DNA from: Kudoa neothunni
Taxonomy: Eukaryota > Cnidaria
Direction: 5' to 3'
DNA: 64,000 bases
Assembly (NCBI GenBank): GCA_964304625.1
Contig: OZ199840.1
Location: 5,332,001 to 5,396,000 of the forward strand
Part shown: in pieces, positions 40,060-53,130 of the stretch
Numbering within the stretch: position 1 is the stretch's first letter
Layout of the letters: every line of letters starts with the position of its first letter
Position numbers and translations under genes: made by a program
The notes under the pieces: generated by a model
The model's input: the letters and a program-made list of their open reading frames with translations, nothing else
The model's database searches: none
Told to the model about the DNA's origin: nothing

Positions 40060-41215
40060 ATTCTAATTAACCGAATTATTTGCTATTTAAAACCATAAGA
40101 AATGGGGAAAAAATCATGTTCAATAGATTTTGTTACGTGAAGGATTGTTCTAACGGTAATCATCAATATTGGAGATGTCTATATAGAACATGCAAAGGAA
40201 GACTGAGAACATCTCCATTGGATGATATCTTACAAATTGAAAAAAGTGGAACCCATAATCATTCTCTATCGGATAACGAAATAAAAAATAATTCTAAATC
40301 AAAAAATCAAGGATTTGGCTGAAAATATCAAAAATTCGGTCGACAAAAATATACAAAATTCAAGAAAATAACTCCATTGATGTTAACTACAAACCCAATT
40401 TATTTGAATTAAATATCAAATCATTAAGAAATGAAGCTTTGATCCTATACGATACGATTGGGGTTCCAAGGACTTTGAGCGTATCATCATTTTTTTCTAC
40501 TCCCCAAAATCTGGTACATTTGAATAATGCCGACGTATGGATAGTGGATGGAACGTTCAAAATGGTGCCAAGAGAGTTTTCACAATTACGCATTATTCAT
40601 GGAAAGATATTGGGGCAAAGATTTTCCGCTTATTTATTTATTAATGGCAAATATAACAGAATGCACGTATACCGAAGTTTTGTCCATTTTCGAGGATAAT
40701 AAAGTGAAGTTTCCAAAATTGTTGATAATAGACTTTGATCTTCAAGTATTCAATGCTTCTAAAAAAGCATCAAAAAAATATACATAAAATTCTGTCTTTT
40801 CCATTTTGGAAAATACATTTGGAGACGGATACGAATAAAAAGGTTTACGAAATTATATGAAGAAAACGTTGTTTTCAAAATTTATATCAAATGTTTCCTA
40901 TCTCTGTCCTTTGTTTCAATAGAATATGTCCGTCAGGAGTTTACCAAACATAAAAATAAAAGAATCAAGTTCGTTGATATCAATTTAGCATCGTTTTATA
41001 AACTACTCTGAAAAAAAACATCATCAATTGTTCAGAATTCATAATAGAAAATTGTAATGTTTTCGCTCGTGTCATCGATGGAATAAACCTTACCTCAAAT
41101 TCAGCGGAAGCATTCAACTGTAATTTTAAAAATAGATTTGATCGGAGCCATACAGGCTTGCATACATTTATTGAAGCATTAAAAGAAACTCAGAGTAATA
41201 CCTAACAAAATATTC
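40060..41215 (+). mobile_element. Mutator-like (MULE) transposon remnant with FLYWCH zinc finger
   Basis: The N-terminal part at 40080-40322 is a FLYWCH-type finger: NRFCYV, QYWRC, CKGRL and THNHS in the expected order. After a break, 40370-40690 gives the start of the MULE DDE domain (ADVWIVDGTFKMVPREF, with the first catalytic Asp in VDGTF). A frame change then leads to LLIIDFDLQVFNAS (second Asp region). Near 41100-41200 FNCNFKNRFDRSHTGLHTFI is the family's C-terminal core. At least one stop and two or three frame changes separate the parts, so it is inactive. The motif AAATTTCGCCGGC occurs in direct orientation at about 39985 and 41273, but convincing inverted ends were not found. Confidence 0.85.
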
Positions 41216-41770
41216 AATGTCGAATATGCTATTAGTTTTCTTTCTATATTCGTGTATTTATAATTGTACATCAAATTTCGCCGGCTAATATATATATTTC
41301 TTTTATTTGGTTTCAATGAAATTTTAATTTCGTATATTAAAGTCCAGCTAATATTTTAATGTCTAAGATCATAAATCGTTGATTTAAAGAAAATTACGGG
41401 GATGAAACACAATGAAACAGATGATAACAGCACATCCAATGAAGATTAACTGGGAATTATGAATCCAATTATTTCATTTAATCAAGCCATCGAATATTCA
41501 GTAGATCTATTTAAGTTATTAAAGTAAACAAATTCGAACCTAGTTAAATACATTTGTATTTTCGGAAAGGAGGTTTACAGTATTATAATCGATTCAAGAA
41601 TGTCAACAAAAATTTGCATTTTTTAAATATTTAAAAATTGGATAACCTAAATTCGTAGTGAGATACTAGAGTCGAAAAAATACGAAACAATAAAAATACA
41701 TATTATTGCATAAGAATATTTGTTACCACTTATTTTTATTTTCTCAATTTCTTTATAATTTTTTTAGATC

Positions 41771-44061
41771 TTAAACCCATAGCGGTTTTTCATATTTAAA
41801 TCTTTTAAAAAATTTAAACTACAAACAGAGCACAATTATTAATGATAAAGCGTAAAATATTTCTTCTAGAATCATGTGTGAAGTTTGAAAATAATCCAAA
41901 ATACTAAAGTGCCGAAAAGGGAACGATAAACCATCTACGTGCGTTTTACTAATTATGCATTCATGCGTTTGCGCCGAGGAAAAATACAATAATATATTAA
42001 TGGAACGACAAAATATTACGAGTTATGATAGATCATTGAACATTTAATATGCATATAATTTTTTGCATATTCAGGCACAAATAGATAGTGTTTTTTTACA
42101 AACAACGCATTTGTGTCTTTTTTTCAATGGGTCTGCACTCATTGTTGGCCAATCACATAACAGAGCAGCGTGAATATTTGCAAGAGATGATATTCTAGTA
42201 ATTTTTTCAGTGCGGTCAGTTTGGATCATATTGGCTACAATACGCCTAATATGAGTCAATAATTTTACGTTGCATTTATTCTTATAATTGAGCCATTTGC
42301 AAGAATTGACCGCTGCGATTGAGATAATTTTTGTAAACAAGGGCCAGTACCAATTTTTGGAACGAATTTTTACTCTGTAACAGGATATATTATTGTCTGC
42401 GATGTCAACGCCTCCCTTATGTTTTTTAGACATATGACTGATCTATCGTCACGTAACACTTCTTGTTTTATAATAACGCTTTGTATACTGGATTGATTAA
42501 ACAGAAAGCGCATTGCTAAGAAAGGCAACTGGTTTTGTATCGTTCCAATAAACGCAATTTATTTTGGTTTAGAGGTCTTCGTACGACTCATAAAAACCTC
42601 TCAGTTTCTTCTCCATTACCTTAGGATCTATTAAGGAACATTTACATCTCTCTTCTTCAATTCAGCTATCAATTTATAGGAGGTAAAAAATTATCTAAAA
42701 AAACATGAACGTCATTTCTTCCTTCAAGTTCTTCAACAAATTTTAATACAACACTGCCACCCAAACCAAAACTGTTGCAATACGATTCCTCCTTACCGGT
42801 GTACACGTTAAAACTGTAAATGTAACCATCAGAAGATGCTAAAACCCATTGCTTAAAGCCAAAACCAACCGGTTTCCCTTTCATGTGCATTTTGCAAGTA
42901 TGATGGCCTGTGTATGGTATCATTTGTTCGTCAATTGCAAAGTTATTATGGAAAAAACCAAATTCTTTAAGATTTTTATTCATTTTTTCAATTAATGGTC
43001 TTACTTTGAAAAGTTTATCCAGTTTTATCTAACTTTGAAGTGTCGTTAAAATGTAGATATTTTCTTATTAATTTGAATTTACTGCATGGCATTGACTTTT
43101 TCACAAGTTCAACTCCAGCGTCCATAGCAGACTCCCAATACATATGCTGCTGGGATAATTTATTATATCCAGTTAATAATAAAATGCCGACGAAACATTT
43201 GAGTTCCTTTATCGTCAAATGCAAATTTATGATCGTTCTTTTGTTGAGCGTATACATTTGTTTCTTTAACTATATGCAATAACACGTTTTCGGCAAAAAC
43301 TTTCACACGACTCATACATGTTCGAGTCATCATTATGGATAATATCTATACCATGGGTCATCATATTTGCATTTATTGAGTTTGTCGACAATTGCAACGT
43401 GGGATGATTTTATGGCATCTGGCTCCGCCATTTTTCAACGTTTTTCATCATGTTCTACGTTAATGAAAGTTTCTATTTCACCGCATATCTCAGGAACAGT
43501 TCCAATTTCAATGTTATCGTAATCTCTGTGGACGAACTCATCCTCTTCATCGGTCAATGTATCCACATGATCTGGAGGTATGACCACAAAATCAACTGTA
43601 TTTTGGTAATTCATCGATATTTTCAATATTTTCGATAGCATCAACTAAGTTTCTGTACCTCATCTTAAAGCTTTTACCGCGAGGTTAACAAAAAGATTAA
43701 TTGAGAAATCGCACGCCAGTGGTTTATTTTGATAATTATTTGTAGCTCTCTTTTATGTTATGTTTAATTCTTTACTTATATTAAACTTCTGGTAATATAT
43801 TATTATATTCTAAAAATATAATATTTTTAAATAACAGTTTAGTAGAATTCCTGTTCTTTTTGTACGTTGTCACATTACAAGGGCAATATAGAACAGTATC
43901 TGGCACAATGTAAAATACATTTAATGAATATTTTTATATAATATAGATATTATACATATAAATCATATATCCTAGAATTACACTATTAAACAAATTATTG
44001 TAAGATATAGAGTGGCGTGAAGAATGTGCCGAAAAGGGAACGAAAAACCGCTATGGGTTAA
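41771..44061 (-). mobile_element. piggyBac-like transposon with both ends, transposase broken
   Basis: The element is bounded by TTAA at 41771-41774 and 44058-44061, each with the 16-bp inverted end CCCATAGCGGTTTTTC. The minus-strand transposase starts in an acidic N-terminal region near 43640. It continues with FVGILLLTGYNKLSQQHMYW (43015-43257), FAIDEQMIPYTGHHTCKMHM (42669-42983, first catalytic Asp and later FLDNF) and KHKGGVDIADNNISCYRV (42071-42433, third motif). A Cys-rich end, HKCVVCKKT, closes it. Several frame breaks separate the blocks. Inside each end lies GTGCCGAAAAGGGAACGA (41909-41926 and 44026-44043), in the same orientation at both ends instead of inverted. At 2.29 kb it is the usual size for the family. 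Confidence 0.9.
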
Positions 44062-44389
44062 TAGAAATCGAATCGCTCAATATAATAATAGACGCAATAA
44101 TATAAAATTTATTTTATTTCAGATAAGTATGCATAAACCAATAATTAAAGAAGAATAAAAATTTCGGGAAAACCATCAGTGTGCACGTAATGAGACTCCT
44201 TTCCCCGACTCGTTCCGCACCAGCCCTGTTGGACTATCTGTAATTAAACTTAAATGTACACTTATTAATGCACACATCAATAATTCATTTATTCACGTAT
44301 AAATATTCATTATTTTAATATTTAAAATAATGATTACTTCGCGTAAAAATATATTTTTTATCAGAAGATTTCATATAATAATCAAGAAA

Positions 44390-44625
44390 GGCATTGGATA
44401 AAAAGTTTTTATCCTAAAAAGGAGGGGTTGGATGAGATCGAAAATGTTGGGGTTTACTGTACGGGACTTTGGATGATAGCTGCATTTTGCAACACAACAG
44501 ACGCGGCGGCATACAATGCATTTCAATTGCATGGGTCTAAGACCCTCAATTTTTTAGTCGCTACTATAGCGATGTTGGAAAGAATTTATAAAATAGTTGT
44601 CAGCGGAACGTACATATGAATTAAA
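44390..44625 (+). mobile_element. piggyBac transposase C-terminal fragment
   Basis: The frame KKEGLDEIENVGVYCTGLWM continuing IAAFCNTTDAAAYNAF matches the KGGVDELD..MVGVY.. AFCNILDVAAYNAF block after the third catalytic motif of piggyBac transposases. It runs opposite to the element that ends at 44061 and belongs to another copy. 44062-44390 may hold further unreadable remains; 44626-46666 is AT-rich with an (AT)n run at about 45776-45796 and no supported gene. Confidence 0.75.
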
Positions 44626-46666
44626 AACAATTATACAAAATAACAATGATAAAACAAACGATGCGGCACAAACTGCAGTATGTGTAATTAATCCACTTGT
44701 GATGAATAAAGAATAAAGTTAATAAAATGTAAAATATGTTTTACTAAATAATTCATAATTCATTTATATGTTTCAATGTTTTATTGGGGATGGATACTGT
44801 GTCCACGTGCAGGCATATGCGTAAGTTTTTTCCTGGGTATCGGAGGGTTCATTAAACTTTCAAATATGCTTATCGATTTAAATACGTTAAAACTCTCGAC
44901 ATAAGGAGTATAGTTACACGAGTACCCAAATTGGCATGCTAAATTTATAAAGTTAGATGATATAATTTAATCAACATTTGATAAAACCTATAAGAGGCGA
45001 TGTTAATTTCAATAGACTATCCTTAGAGCACAAGTAGATATTAATCATTTATTCGAATTCGTGTAATCCACTCAAAAGGCTCAAAACTGATGGAATAATT
45101 ATTTTATATTTGTTATTCGGAACATTGTTAATAAAAATTGAGAGATTCGTTTACATATCACAAGCTATTAAGAATACCAAAATGTCTCTCTAACAAAAAT
45201 CTTGAGTCACCTATGTGTACTTAGGGGCAAACGTTTTTGTAACTTTTCTTTATATACATAGTAAATAAATTATTTCATCATTCTCTCATAAATGCATTAG
45301 GAATATATTATTATTATAAATTAAAAATTTCAATATTTCTCAGTTGAGAAATCTGTGTAGATCAAAACTATCAAAGATTATTTCATCATGATCTTCAAAT
45401 GAATGTATATATTATTGTTATTATTATTATTACAGAAAAAATAAAATATATTGAAATTTTTTTGTAATGACTTATATTTTACGTTTATAATACATAAAGT
45501 ATAATATTGAAATTAATAATTATGATGAAATTTAATCTTTTCCAATTGGAATTGTGTTTTGGTAATAAGTTTATAGTCTATTTACAAAGCAATACAAAAA
45601 AATATATTTTGTTAACGTTTGAAAGAAATAATTTCGCTTTTTGAATTGTTAAAAATAGTTATTTTAAGACCCCTTTTTAAGTGATTTTAACCTGAAATAC
45701 TTACATTTTAATTTTATTGAATTATGAAGAAAATGAAATAGTACTATTAAAATTATCATTTAGATATTTAGTTTCTATATATATATATATATATACACAC
45801 ACATAATTGTATATAAAATCTTAAAATTTATAATCTCTATTTGAACCTCTGATTTTTATTACGATATTTTTTACCGGAGAGAAAAAATAGTAATATTTAT
45901 TGTCATCTTGGATTATGTAACAATCATGCAATTTAAGCTACCCCCCTATTAACTATTAACAGTTATGTTATAAGATTTAGAGGATAATTTACTATCCAAG
46001 AATAAATACGTTTTTGCTCTTTAATGGTTAGATTTGTTGTAAACATTATGTATAGCCGGATAAAAAATAATAAGTTAAAAAAATGAATAATAGGATATAG
46101 CAAATTATGTAATGTTACATCGTTTTTTTAAGTTGACGAAATATTAGAGTATTGTAAGAGATATGCTTTTAACGATAAAACCTATTTATTATTACCAACA
46201 TAAAGGGTTATTGTTACATTATTATACGATAATACTATCTATTCCTAATATAGAGTAAATAATGGATGTTAAAGAATTAATCAAAAATGAAAATTTATTA
46301 TTTTTTAAGTCGGTTTAAAATTATATGAATTTATATTATACTTTTTCAAAATCAGCAACAACAAATCAGATTAATACATAAAACTAAAAACTGATTATAT
46401 GGAAAAATAATGTATGGACTTCATTAATAAAGATTTTAATATAGTTATACCTAATCAATAACTTTTTATAATTTATATGATAGTATTGTAATATTCATTA
46501 AAAAGTTGTTAACATATAAAGAAATTTTTCTATTGAAATCTAATTATAAATGACAATAAAAAAATTGATAAATTAGTGTATTTATTGAATATTTGTGATA
46601 AGATAAAATATCCTAATATATAAATAGAAGAAATGTTTTCATTAAAAAGTGACTTAATCTAGAAAT

Positions 46667-47524
46667 ATGATGATGCTAATAAATGCTTCATTCCTCGTCC
46701 TTTGTAACCGAAGATATTTATAATTTTTAAATTCTGTTTAGTGTGTTTAAACCTTAAAACTTCGTTACAACAAACAAAGGTATTCTAATTTCGAATTTTA
46801 ATTTTAATAATGTGTATAGATTCGGTTTAATAGGAAAGGGCTCGTACAAATATTAAGCTCAATAGAACAAATAAAAGAACATGAATATTTTAAAAATGAT
46901 CCCCAGAAAGTAAGTTCACGCGTAAATTATAAATTATACATTAAAAAATAGATGATGATCGTTAGAAAAGAATCAAACGACGTAGATGAATCGTTTAGTA
47001 ACTATTTCCAACGTCGTATGCTCTGTTTGGCGCATTATATTTGTAACAGAAACGTTGGTAAATTTTTTGGATCAATTGCATGTATATAATATTTTCTCCG
47101 ATAGTAACATGGATAGTAAATCCCAAAACATGTACACCATGCATTGTAATTTCTTATTGATTTGATTATAATTAAATTAAATGATTTAAGCATTTTACCT
47201 CAAAATATTTGAAATACATTCGGTTCGCTTATCCAGTAATAACCTATGAAGTAATTTGATTACGTTATTATGCAAATTACAACATGATAATAATTTTTAT
47301 AATTTGGTAATGTATAATTAATTGAATTAGAATGAAAAAAAGTTATATGAGGATGCAAAAGCTATTTGTATTGAAAAATCATTATGCGATCCCTTTGATG
47401 GTAAACTTTTGTTAATATTTTATTTTTGTTTTTACGTTTTAAATATAAAAATAGATGAGATTCATAAAAATTATTTAATTTAGATGTACCAGATAAACCG
47501 AATACATGTATTCCGAAGAATTAA
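46667..47524 (+). CDS. gene G: small secreted cysteine-patterned protein, intact
   Basis: Proposed exons: 46667-46703, 46742-46779, 46820-46909, 46952-47057, 47105-47145, 47191-47250, 47331-47400 and 47484-47524 (37, 38, 90, 106, 41, 60, 70 and 41 nt). The frame is open for 160 residues. Landmarks: signal MMMLINASFLVL; exon 3 GLVQILSSIEQIKEHEYF; exon 4 RMLCLAHYICNRN, with seven residues between the cysteines by count against five in the sisters; exon 5 VTWIVNPKTCTPCI, nearly the same as in F; exon 7 KKLYEDAKAICIEKSLC; terminal exon VPDKPNTCIPKN. A second acceptor at 47454 would give a different ending (DEIHKNYLI), so alternative C-termini are possible. F and G share seven exon lengths. Confidence 0.8.
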
Positions 47525-47954
47525 GCACACGCTGTCATGTCGCTCTGAAGGATATTTACGTAGAATTTATGAATATTTCAATTTAACTGTCGTCGAATTG
47601 CATTTATACATTATTTTTTCAAGAGATGCACTTATTTTCTATTTCAAATTTCGTGTACTGAGAATGGCGGTTTATAATAATTACTATAAATTGGAATAAT
47701 TTTATCTAAAATAATTAAAAAATACTGCATTTATGAAAGATCAATCATACATGTTTGTTGTTCACGTTTAAGCCCATTAAATAATCAAAAATAATACTAT
47801 TTTTGAATATTTCCAATAATATATATATCTTAAATAATATATTCTGTCGAAAATTATACAAATAAATTAAATATTTATTTTTATTTTTAATTAAAATAAT
47901 TTTAGTTAATATATGCCAGAATAACACAAGCTTTTTGAGTGACACTCCAAACCA

Positions 47955-48083
47955 TTTTTTGTTTGAAGATCAAACCTCTGGAGCAACTTGTTGGGTTGTG
48001 AAGTTTTGGCTGGTTAGGCCTTCTTCAATTTGCTGAAGGAACCGCAGTGTCATACACGAGGTATTCGGTTATCGTTAATCCCG
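47955..48083 (-). mobile_element. SINE family 1, 3' tail fragment, reversed
   Basis: Matches the last ~130 bp of the SINE (GCAACTTGTTGGGTTGTGAA on the + strand, after a T run). Its missing part resumes collinearly at 49128, so the two pieces may be one copy split by about 1 kb of other DNA; about 60 bp of the middle are gone. Confidence 0.8.
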
Positions 48084-49127
48084 TGAGGATTAGAGAAAAG
48101 TTATTGAAAATTTATTATTGACCACTTTTCCGTAAATTTTTGATACGTGCGCAGAAATTTAATATATTTCTTATTGATGTAATATTATCAAATAAAGAAT
48201 TATTAACTTGTGGAAAGATTTTTATCCTTCTACCATAAATTTAAAAAAATCTGGTGGCTACGAATTTAGATAGCTATCATTTTCAAAAATGGAGGTTTTA
48301 ACCGAAATCTTTATGTAGTCGGATTTTGAACGAACTATTCATTTATTGAGAAATAATAGTTAACTCGATAAATTATTTTAAAAATACTAGAATGCTGTTA
48401 TATAATTTAGTTTCATGGTGAATGGTTGAGCTACAGAGACATACATATAAATTGTTAGCATTATTTTTGAAAGTATTATTTTAACAATATAGATATTTTC
48501 TAAATGTTTAATCATAATTCTTGCTTTATTTTTTTACTTAAAATAAATGGATAAATTTTTGCTTCCGTTAAAAACTCGTTAATTCTTGAGATGACAACGC
48601 AAAGAACTATCTGAACAACAAAAAGAAGTAGACGTATAAAATTAGCTCATAAATCATTTAGATGTCTTTTATAGACGTGAATTAAATTCCAGACTTAAAT
48701 AGAAGTTTAAAAAATTTATACATATTAAAGTTATTCGAATTTGTTTTTTTTTGACTGAATTGTTTAGTTTTATATAAATTGTACAAAAATGGCCGGTAGT
48801 AGATTTTGCATCAATAGCACTCAATTTGTTCTACTAGTTATGGTGACAGTTTTGAGTGGATAAATCGCAACGAAAGAAAATTGAAAGTTTTTAAATTAAG
48901 GCCCGATCTATTATCGTAAAAGCTCCCATAAGTAATTATTTTTTTAAAATAAATTCCTTTAAGAATTATTTTACATATTTAATCACCTAAAATAAATCGG
49001 GTTTCTTGACTCTAAAGGCTTTAATCAGTTATAAACTATAGAATAAAAATTATGCTATAGTACCCATTTTCCAGAATGTTTCTTCTGAATTTAATCCAAG
49101 ATTATATTACACGAGGAAATTAATTTG

Positions 49128-49438
49128 GCATTGACCCAGAATTAGTCTGGGAAAGTCGTCTGAATGCGGGTGTCTGCTGTAAGAAAACCCCCTACTACGT
49201 TGTGTTTCGTCCCAGTACCCCGGTATTTATGAGCACCTGAGTTCTACCCTCAATCAGGCCCCTATCCCAGCTGCAAGAAAGACCACGATAAATCGTAGAT
49301 CCTTGCGATCACTACAACCTTCCTACTTAATTTCGGATTAGAAGTACGGATACACCCGGGCCAGACTTCGAACTCACAACCTCCAGATATGTGAGTCGCA
49401 TACAACACCACTTGGTCATATTGTCTAGTCTTGGTAGC
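49128..49438 (-). mobile_element. SINE family 1, head and body fragment, reversed
   Basis: The reverse complement gives the tRNA-like head (GACAATATGACCAAGTGGTG, B-box-like GTGAGTTCGAAG) and the body with AGACTAATTCTGGG. It has the best-preserved B box of the copies. Order and orientation agree with the tail fragment at 47955-48083. The intervening DNA (48084-49127) holds no recognised element. Confidence 0.85.
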
Positions 49439-49564
49439 CAATGCATGGTAGGCTGGATGGGGATATTTGATGGACCGCAAATTTAAGGCCACTGTTATAA
49501 AGCCTAATTTATATGGTAAACATATTTGTTGGTTTCTTCTAAATCTAAGTTTGGATTTTTGTAG

Positions 49565-49910
49565 GAAAAACTTTATTATGAATATGAACGTATGGCTGAA
49601 ACAAATTATTAACACCTGTTGGAGGAAACTTCGGCATGTGCGATCCCTTATGGTAATGTTTTTATAGAAACCGTCTAGAATCAATCTTAAGTCATTAAAA
49701 GTGTTTAGTGAACGTTATGCTCACACTCAGGCAGGTCTCAATAACTGACGCAATCTTCCAATTTATTATTATTCTATGTATAAAGGAACCTTCTTTATTG
49801 GGTCCTAGAAATGAAATAAGTCTTTTCAATACTTTGCTAAATTCATTTATTGAAATGATTATTTTTAAGAATCACACGTGTATCAAAAGCTGGCGAAATA
49901 AATCGTAGAA
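49565..49910 (+). pseudogene. gene J: possible decayed 3' end of another family member
   Basis: After the acceptor TTTTTGTAG, 49565-49652 reads EKLYYEYERMAETNY, stop, HLLEETSACAIPY, then a GTAATG donor in phase 1. This has the length class, phase and partial residues (EK..Y, LLEE) of exon 7 in genes C, F and G. An open frame at 49710-49909 follows. A hydrophobic ATG stretch at 48789 (NSTQFVLLVMVTVL) could be its signal exon, with the SINE between. The resemblance is weak and I would not defend it without an alignment. 49911-51714 shows nothing further. Confidence 0.3.
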
Positions 49911-51714
49911 TGATATCTTTTAAAGTTTTTATGTCGAAGTTTATTTTTAGTTTTGATTTTACTTTATAAATAGAAATTATTATTTGGAATTTAATGTTTC
50001 GAATAAGGAATATTATTTCTTCATTATAATATTTAGGCACATATAATGATAATTTAAAATAAATTTCTGCTCATAATAATGACTAAATGGTGTTCAGTAT
50101 TTTTAAATAATTAATTAAAGTATTAATCTGCATTGATTCATGAATTATATCTGTATTTAATGTATTTAGCGTGCGAAATAAAACAAAATTTTTTCAAAGA
50201 TCCCACATTGCGTCCTTGGGGTTGAAAAAATTATATGGGTTTATTCGATCTTTCCTGATTTTAAATCTTAAATAATTATGTAGAAAATACGTTTTTATTT
50301 TTTGATTGTATTTATACGATAAAAATTTTATCTCCTATTTATTGCGAAAAATATCTTGGGTAGTGCTTTCGTTTGTTAGAAGGTTAATATGCTTGTATTA
50401 AAGTAAAATACAACCGTTTTGTTTCTATCAAACTATACATAAGGGTTACAGACGCCAATATTTGTTGATAACATAATGTTATCTTTCAACTTATATATGT
50501 ATAAATTATTTTACTTACTTAAATATAATATTTGGTGTAGTTTACATATTTTAAGATCAAGATATCAGATACCTTCTATTTTAATATGGTTGGATTACCC
50601 AATACTTATACCTTTTCACTAAAATAAATTATTTTTTAAAAGTTATTTCATTATGACATGCAAAAAGTTGTTTTTGTTTGAAGATTTTTAAAAAATTAAT
50701 TCTATTTATGACTTTTTTAATTAACGTGATTTTATTACATTAAATGACATTAATCATTATTGGTATTTATAGTATAGAAAAAATACAGACGTTTTTACAT
50801 GATACATACAATTTGTAATTTATATTTCATTATAAATAATGAATGTATCTATTAAATATATTTTAAATAGAATTTTATTTATAATTATATTTTTAAAAAT
50901 ATAAAACCTGATCTACATTTGTAAAATATTGAATACACACCGACAAAATATGTATTAATAGCATTTAATATTGATCATTTTATTATGAATAAAATAAATT
51001 TATAATTGATTAATAATTTTATTCTAATATATTGATAAATTAAGATATGATTTGATTAGTTAATTGATGTGATAAAGCTATAAAAATTTTGACAAATATT
51101 AACATTTTATGGAATGTAAAAAATAATGTTATAATAAATAAAATTCAATATTTTAACTAATACAATATCAAAAATTACTTTTTAAATTATATCATACTAG
51201 GTCAAATTGAATATACATTTTACTGTTCCCATTATCTATAATTCTTAGGTTTATATTCATAGGATAAAAATTTGATTCTTTATCTTATATGGAAATAAAA
51301 TTAATTTTTTTAAAATTTATTAACAAATACAATGATAATTTAAATTAACTATAGTAATGATAAAATCAATTATGAGTTTAAATTCCTTAATTGTCTGTCT
51401 TAATTTTATTATTTATAGATAAATGCATTCTTAATTACAAGAGTCTTGTAATAAACAATAAAAGTAAGTTATTTATAAATAGAAATATTCGTGATCTAGA
51501 AATGTTATTATTTAATTATTTTTCAAAGTTCTAGCAATCATTATGATACGCGAAAAAATTCAATTCTTATATACGAAAATATCTTATCTAAACTTTTTCA
51601 ATCTAATATTCATATAAATATTCAATTACTATTATAGAAAGATATTAATATATGATAACGCTATATATAAAGAGAATAATTTTTTTGTATAATCACCGTC
51701 AACAATATTATTCG

Positions 51715-52660
51715 ATGTATCACATAGTAACGCAGTTTCTATATGTTCTAGGTATTTGAAATGTCGAAAATATTCTAATCAACATTTAATAGCATTAGGC
51801 TCAAAATATACAAACCAAGACCCAAACGTAATTATTTGATTTAATATAGGGTTTTATAATAATATAACCTAGTTTGAATTATCAGATCCTGTGCTATATG
51901 ATATATATGAATGTTTGAAATCGTTTAAAGAAAAAGAATTATTTCAGGATGATAACAAGGTAATAAAGTTAAAATCAAAGTTATTTCAATAAAAGGTCAG
52001 TTGAAAATAATTGGAGAAGAAATAGAACACCTACATGGGTTTGTGAACAAATATCCTGAACCGAAAGATATATGTACAATCATTGCCGTGTGTAATGAAA
52101 ATAAAAGTATTGTTTTTACTGAAATACTATAAAAAAATTAATTATAAAAAAGTCATAAGGTATAAACAAAATAAAGAGTGTCTGCCGTGTTTAGTGAGAA
52201 AAATATTTATGTTTATTTATTCAATATGTTCTATCAATAGTTGGTTCTTTATTTGGATACATTAACTTTGGAATTAAACCACAAAAAAGTCTCGTATAAA
52301 GTAGATATAACTGATAAACTAATTCCATTTTATTAATTAATCTTTTTGAACAAATGAAGAAAATAATTAATTATCACAAAATAATAATATAGGACAGAGA
52401 AAAGTTCCTTCGTGATGCCAAAACTAAATGTGTTGAAGTAGGTCATTGCGACCATTTTGAAGTAGACCCAGGAGATGGTAAAAATATTATTATTTTATTC
52501 ACAATTATTTTATAATTCTTAAATTAATGTTCATTAATTTTGAATTATATTAACGATTAATTTAGATGATCTAATCGGAGAAAGAGATGATTTCGACCAA
52601 GTTCGTAGTTGGTATCATGGAATGGCGAAAAAAATGACCTTTGAATTTTCAACCCCCTAG
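51715..52660 (+). CDS. gene H: small secreted cysteine-patterned protein, intact
   Basis: Proposed exons: 51715-51751, 51793-51827, 51873-51959, 52001-52106, 52153-52193, 52241-52300, 52393-52477 and 52566-52660 (37, 35, 87, 106, 41, 60, 85 and 95 nt). The frame is open for 181 residues. Landmarks: signal MYHIVTQFLYVLA; exon 3 PVLYDIYECLKSFKEKELF; exon 4 YPEPKDICTIIAVC (C-x5-C); exon 5 NKECLPCL; exon 6 LVLYLDTLTLELNHKKVSYK; exon 7 KFLRDAKTKCVEVGHC (C-x5-C). A 32-residue tail with FDQVRSWYHGMAKKM ends it. It is one of the cleanest members for defining the family because every splice site is canonical. Function is unknown. Confidence 0.8.
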
Positions 52661-53130
52661 AAATTAATTATTACTTTCAATAGTGATTTTTTTCTACTTC
52701 ATTAAAAACTGTAATATAATATAAACATGAAATTTACGAGTCTAAAATGGGTATATTATGTAAGCTGTATAAAATAATTTCGTTGTTTAATAAAATTTAA
52801 TGAAAATTGAGAGAAGTCAATATTATCAGAATCATGGTGCATATGTGATAATTAAATTAAACCTAAATTTTTATGTACTAAAATAAAATATAAGCTGCTG
52901 TTTTATATTTATATTTTTAAGAATTTTGAAGTAAGATATAAAATAAAATTTTAGGACACACCAAACCACTAACACTAAGATTATAATTTATAATGCATAC
53001 CGCTACTCCATTAAAGTTGTTACGTATAAAATTCTTTTTATATAATTTCGTATTAAAAAAGATGCTAATTGTGATTAGATACTATTAGTTTATATCGAAT
53101 CACTTTTATTTTGAAAATAAATTATTTTTA

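Noticed and set aside
39985-41285. AAATTTCGCCGGC at both sides of the Mutator-like remnant as terminal inverted repeats
   Set aside because: The two copies are in direct, not inverted, orientation and no target duplication was seen.
44428-44619. A 63-codon frame as an independent small gene
   Set aside because: The residues around DAAAYNAF are a piggyBac transposase C-terminal block.
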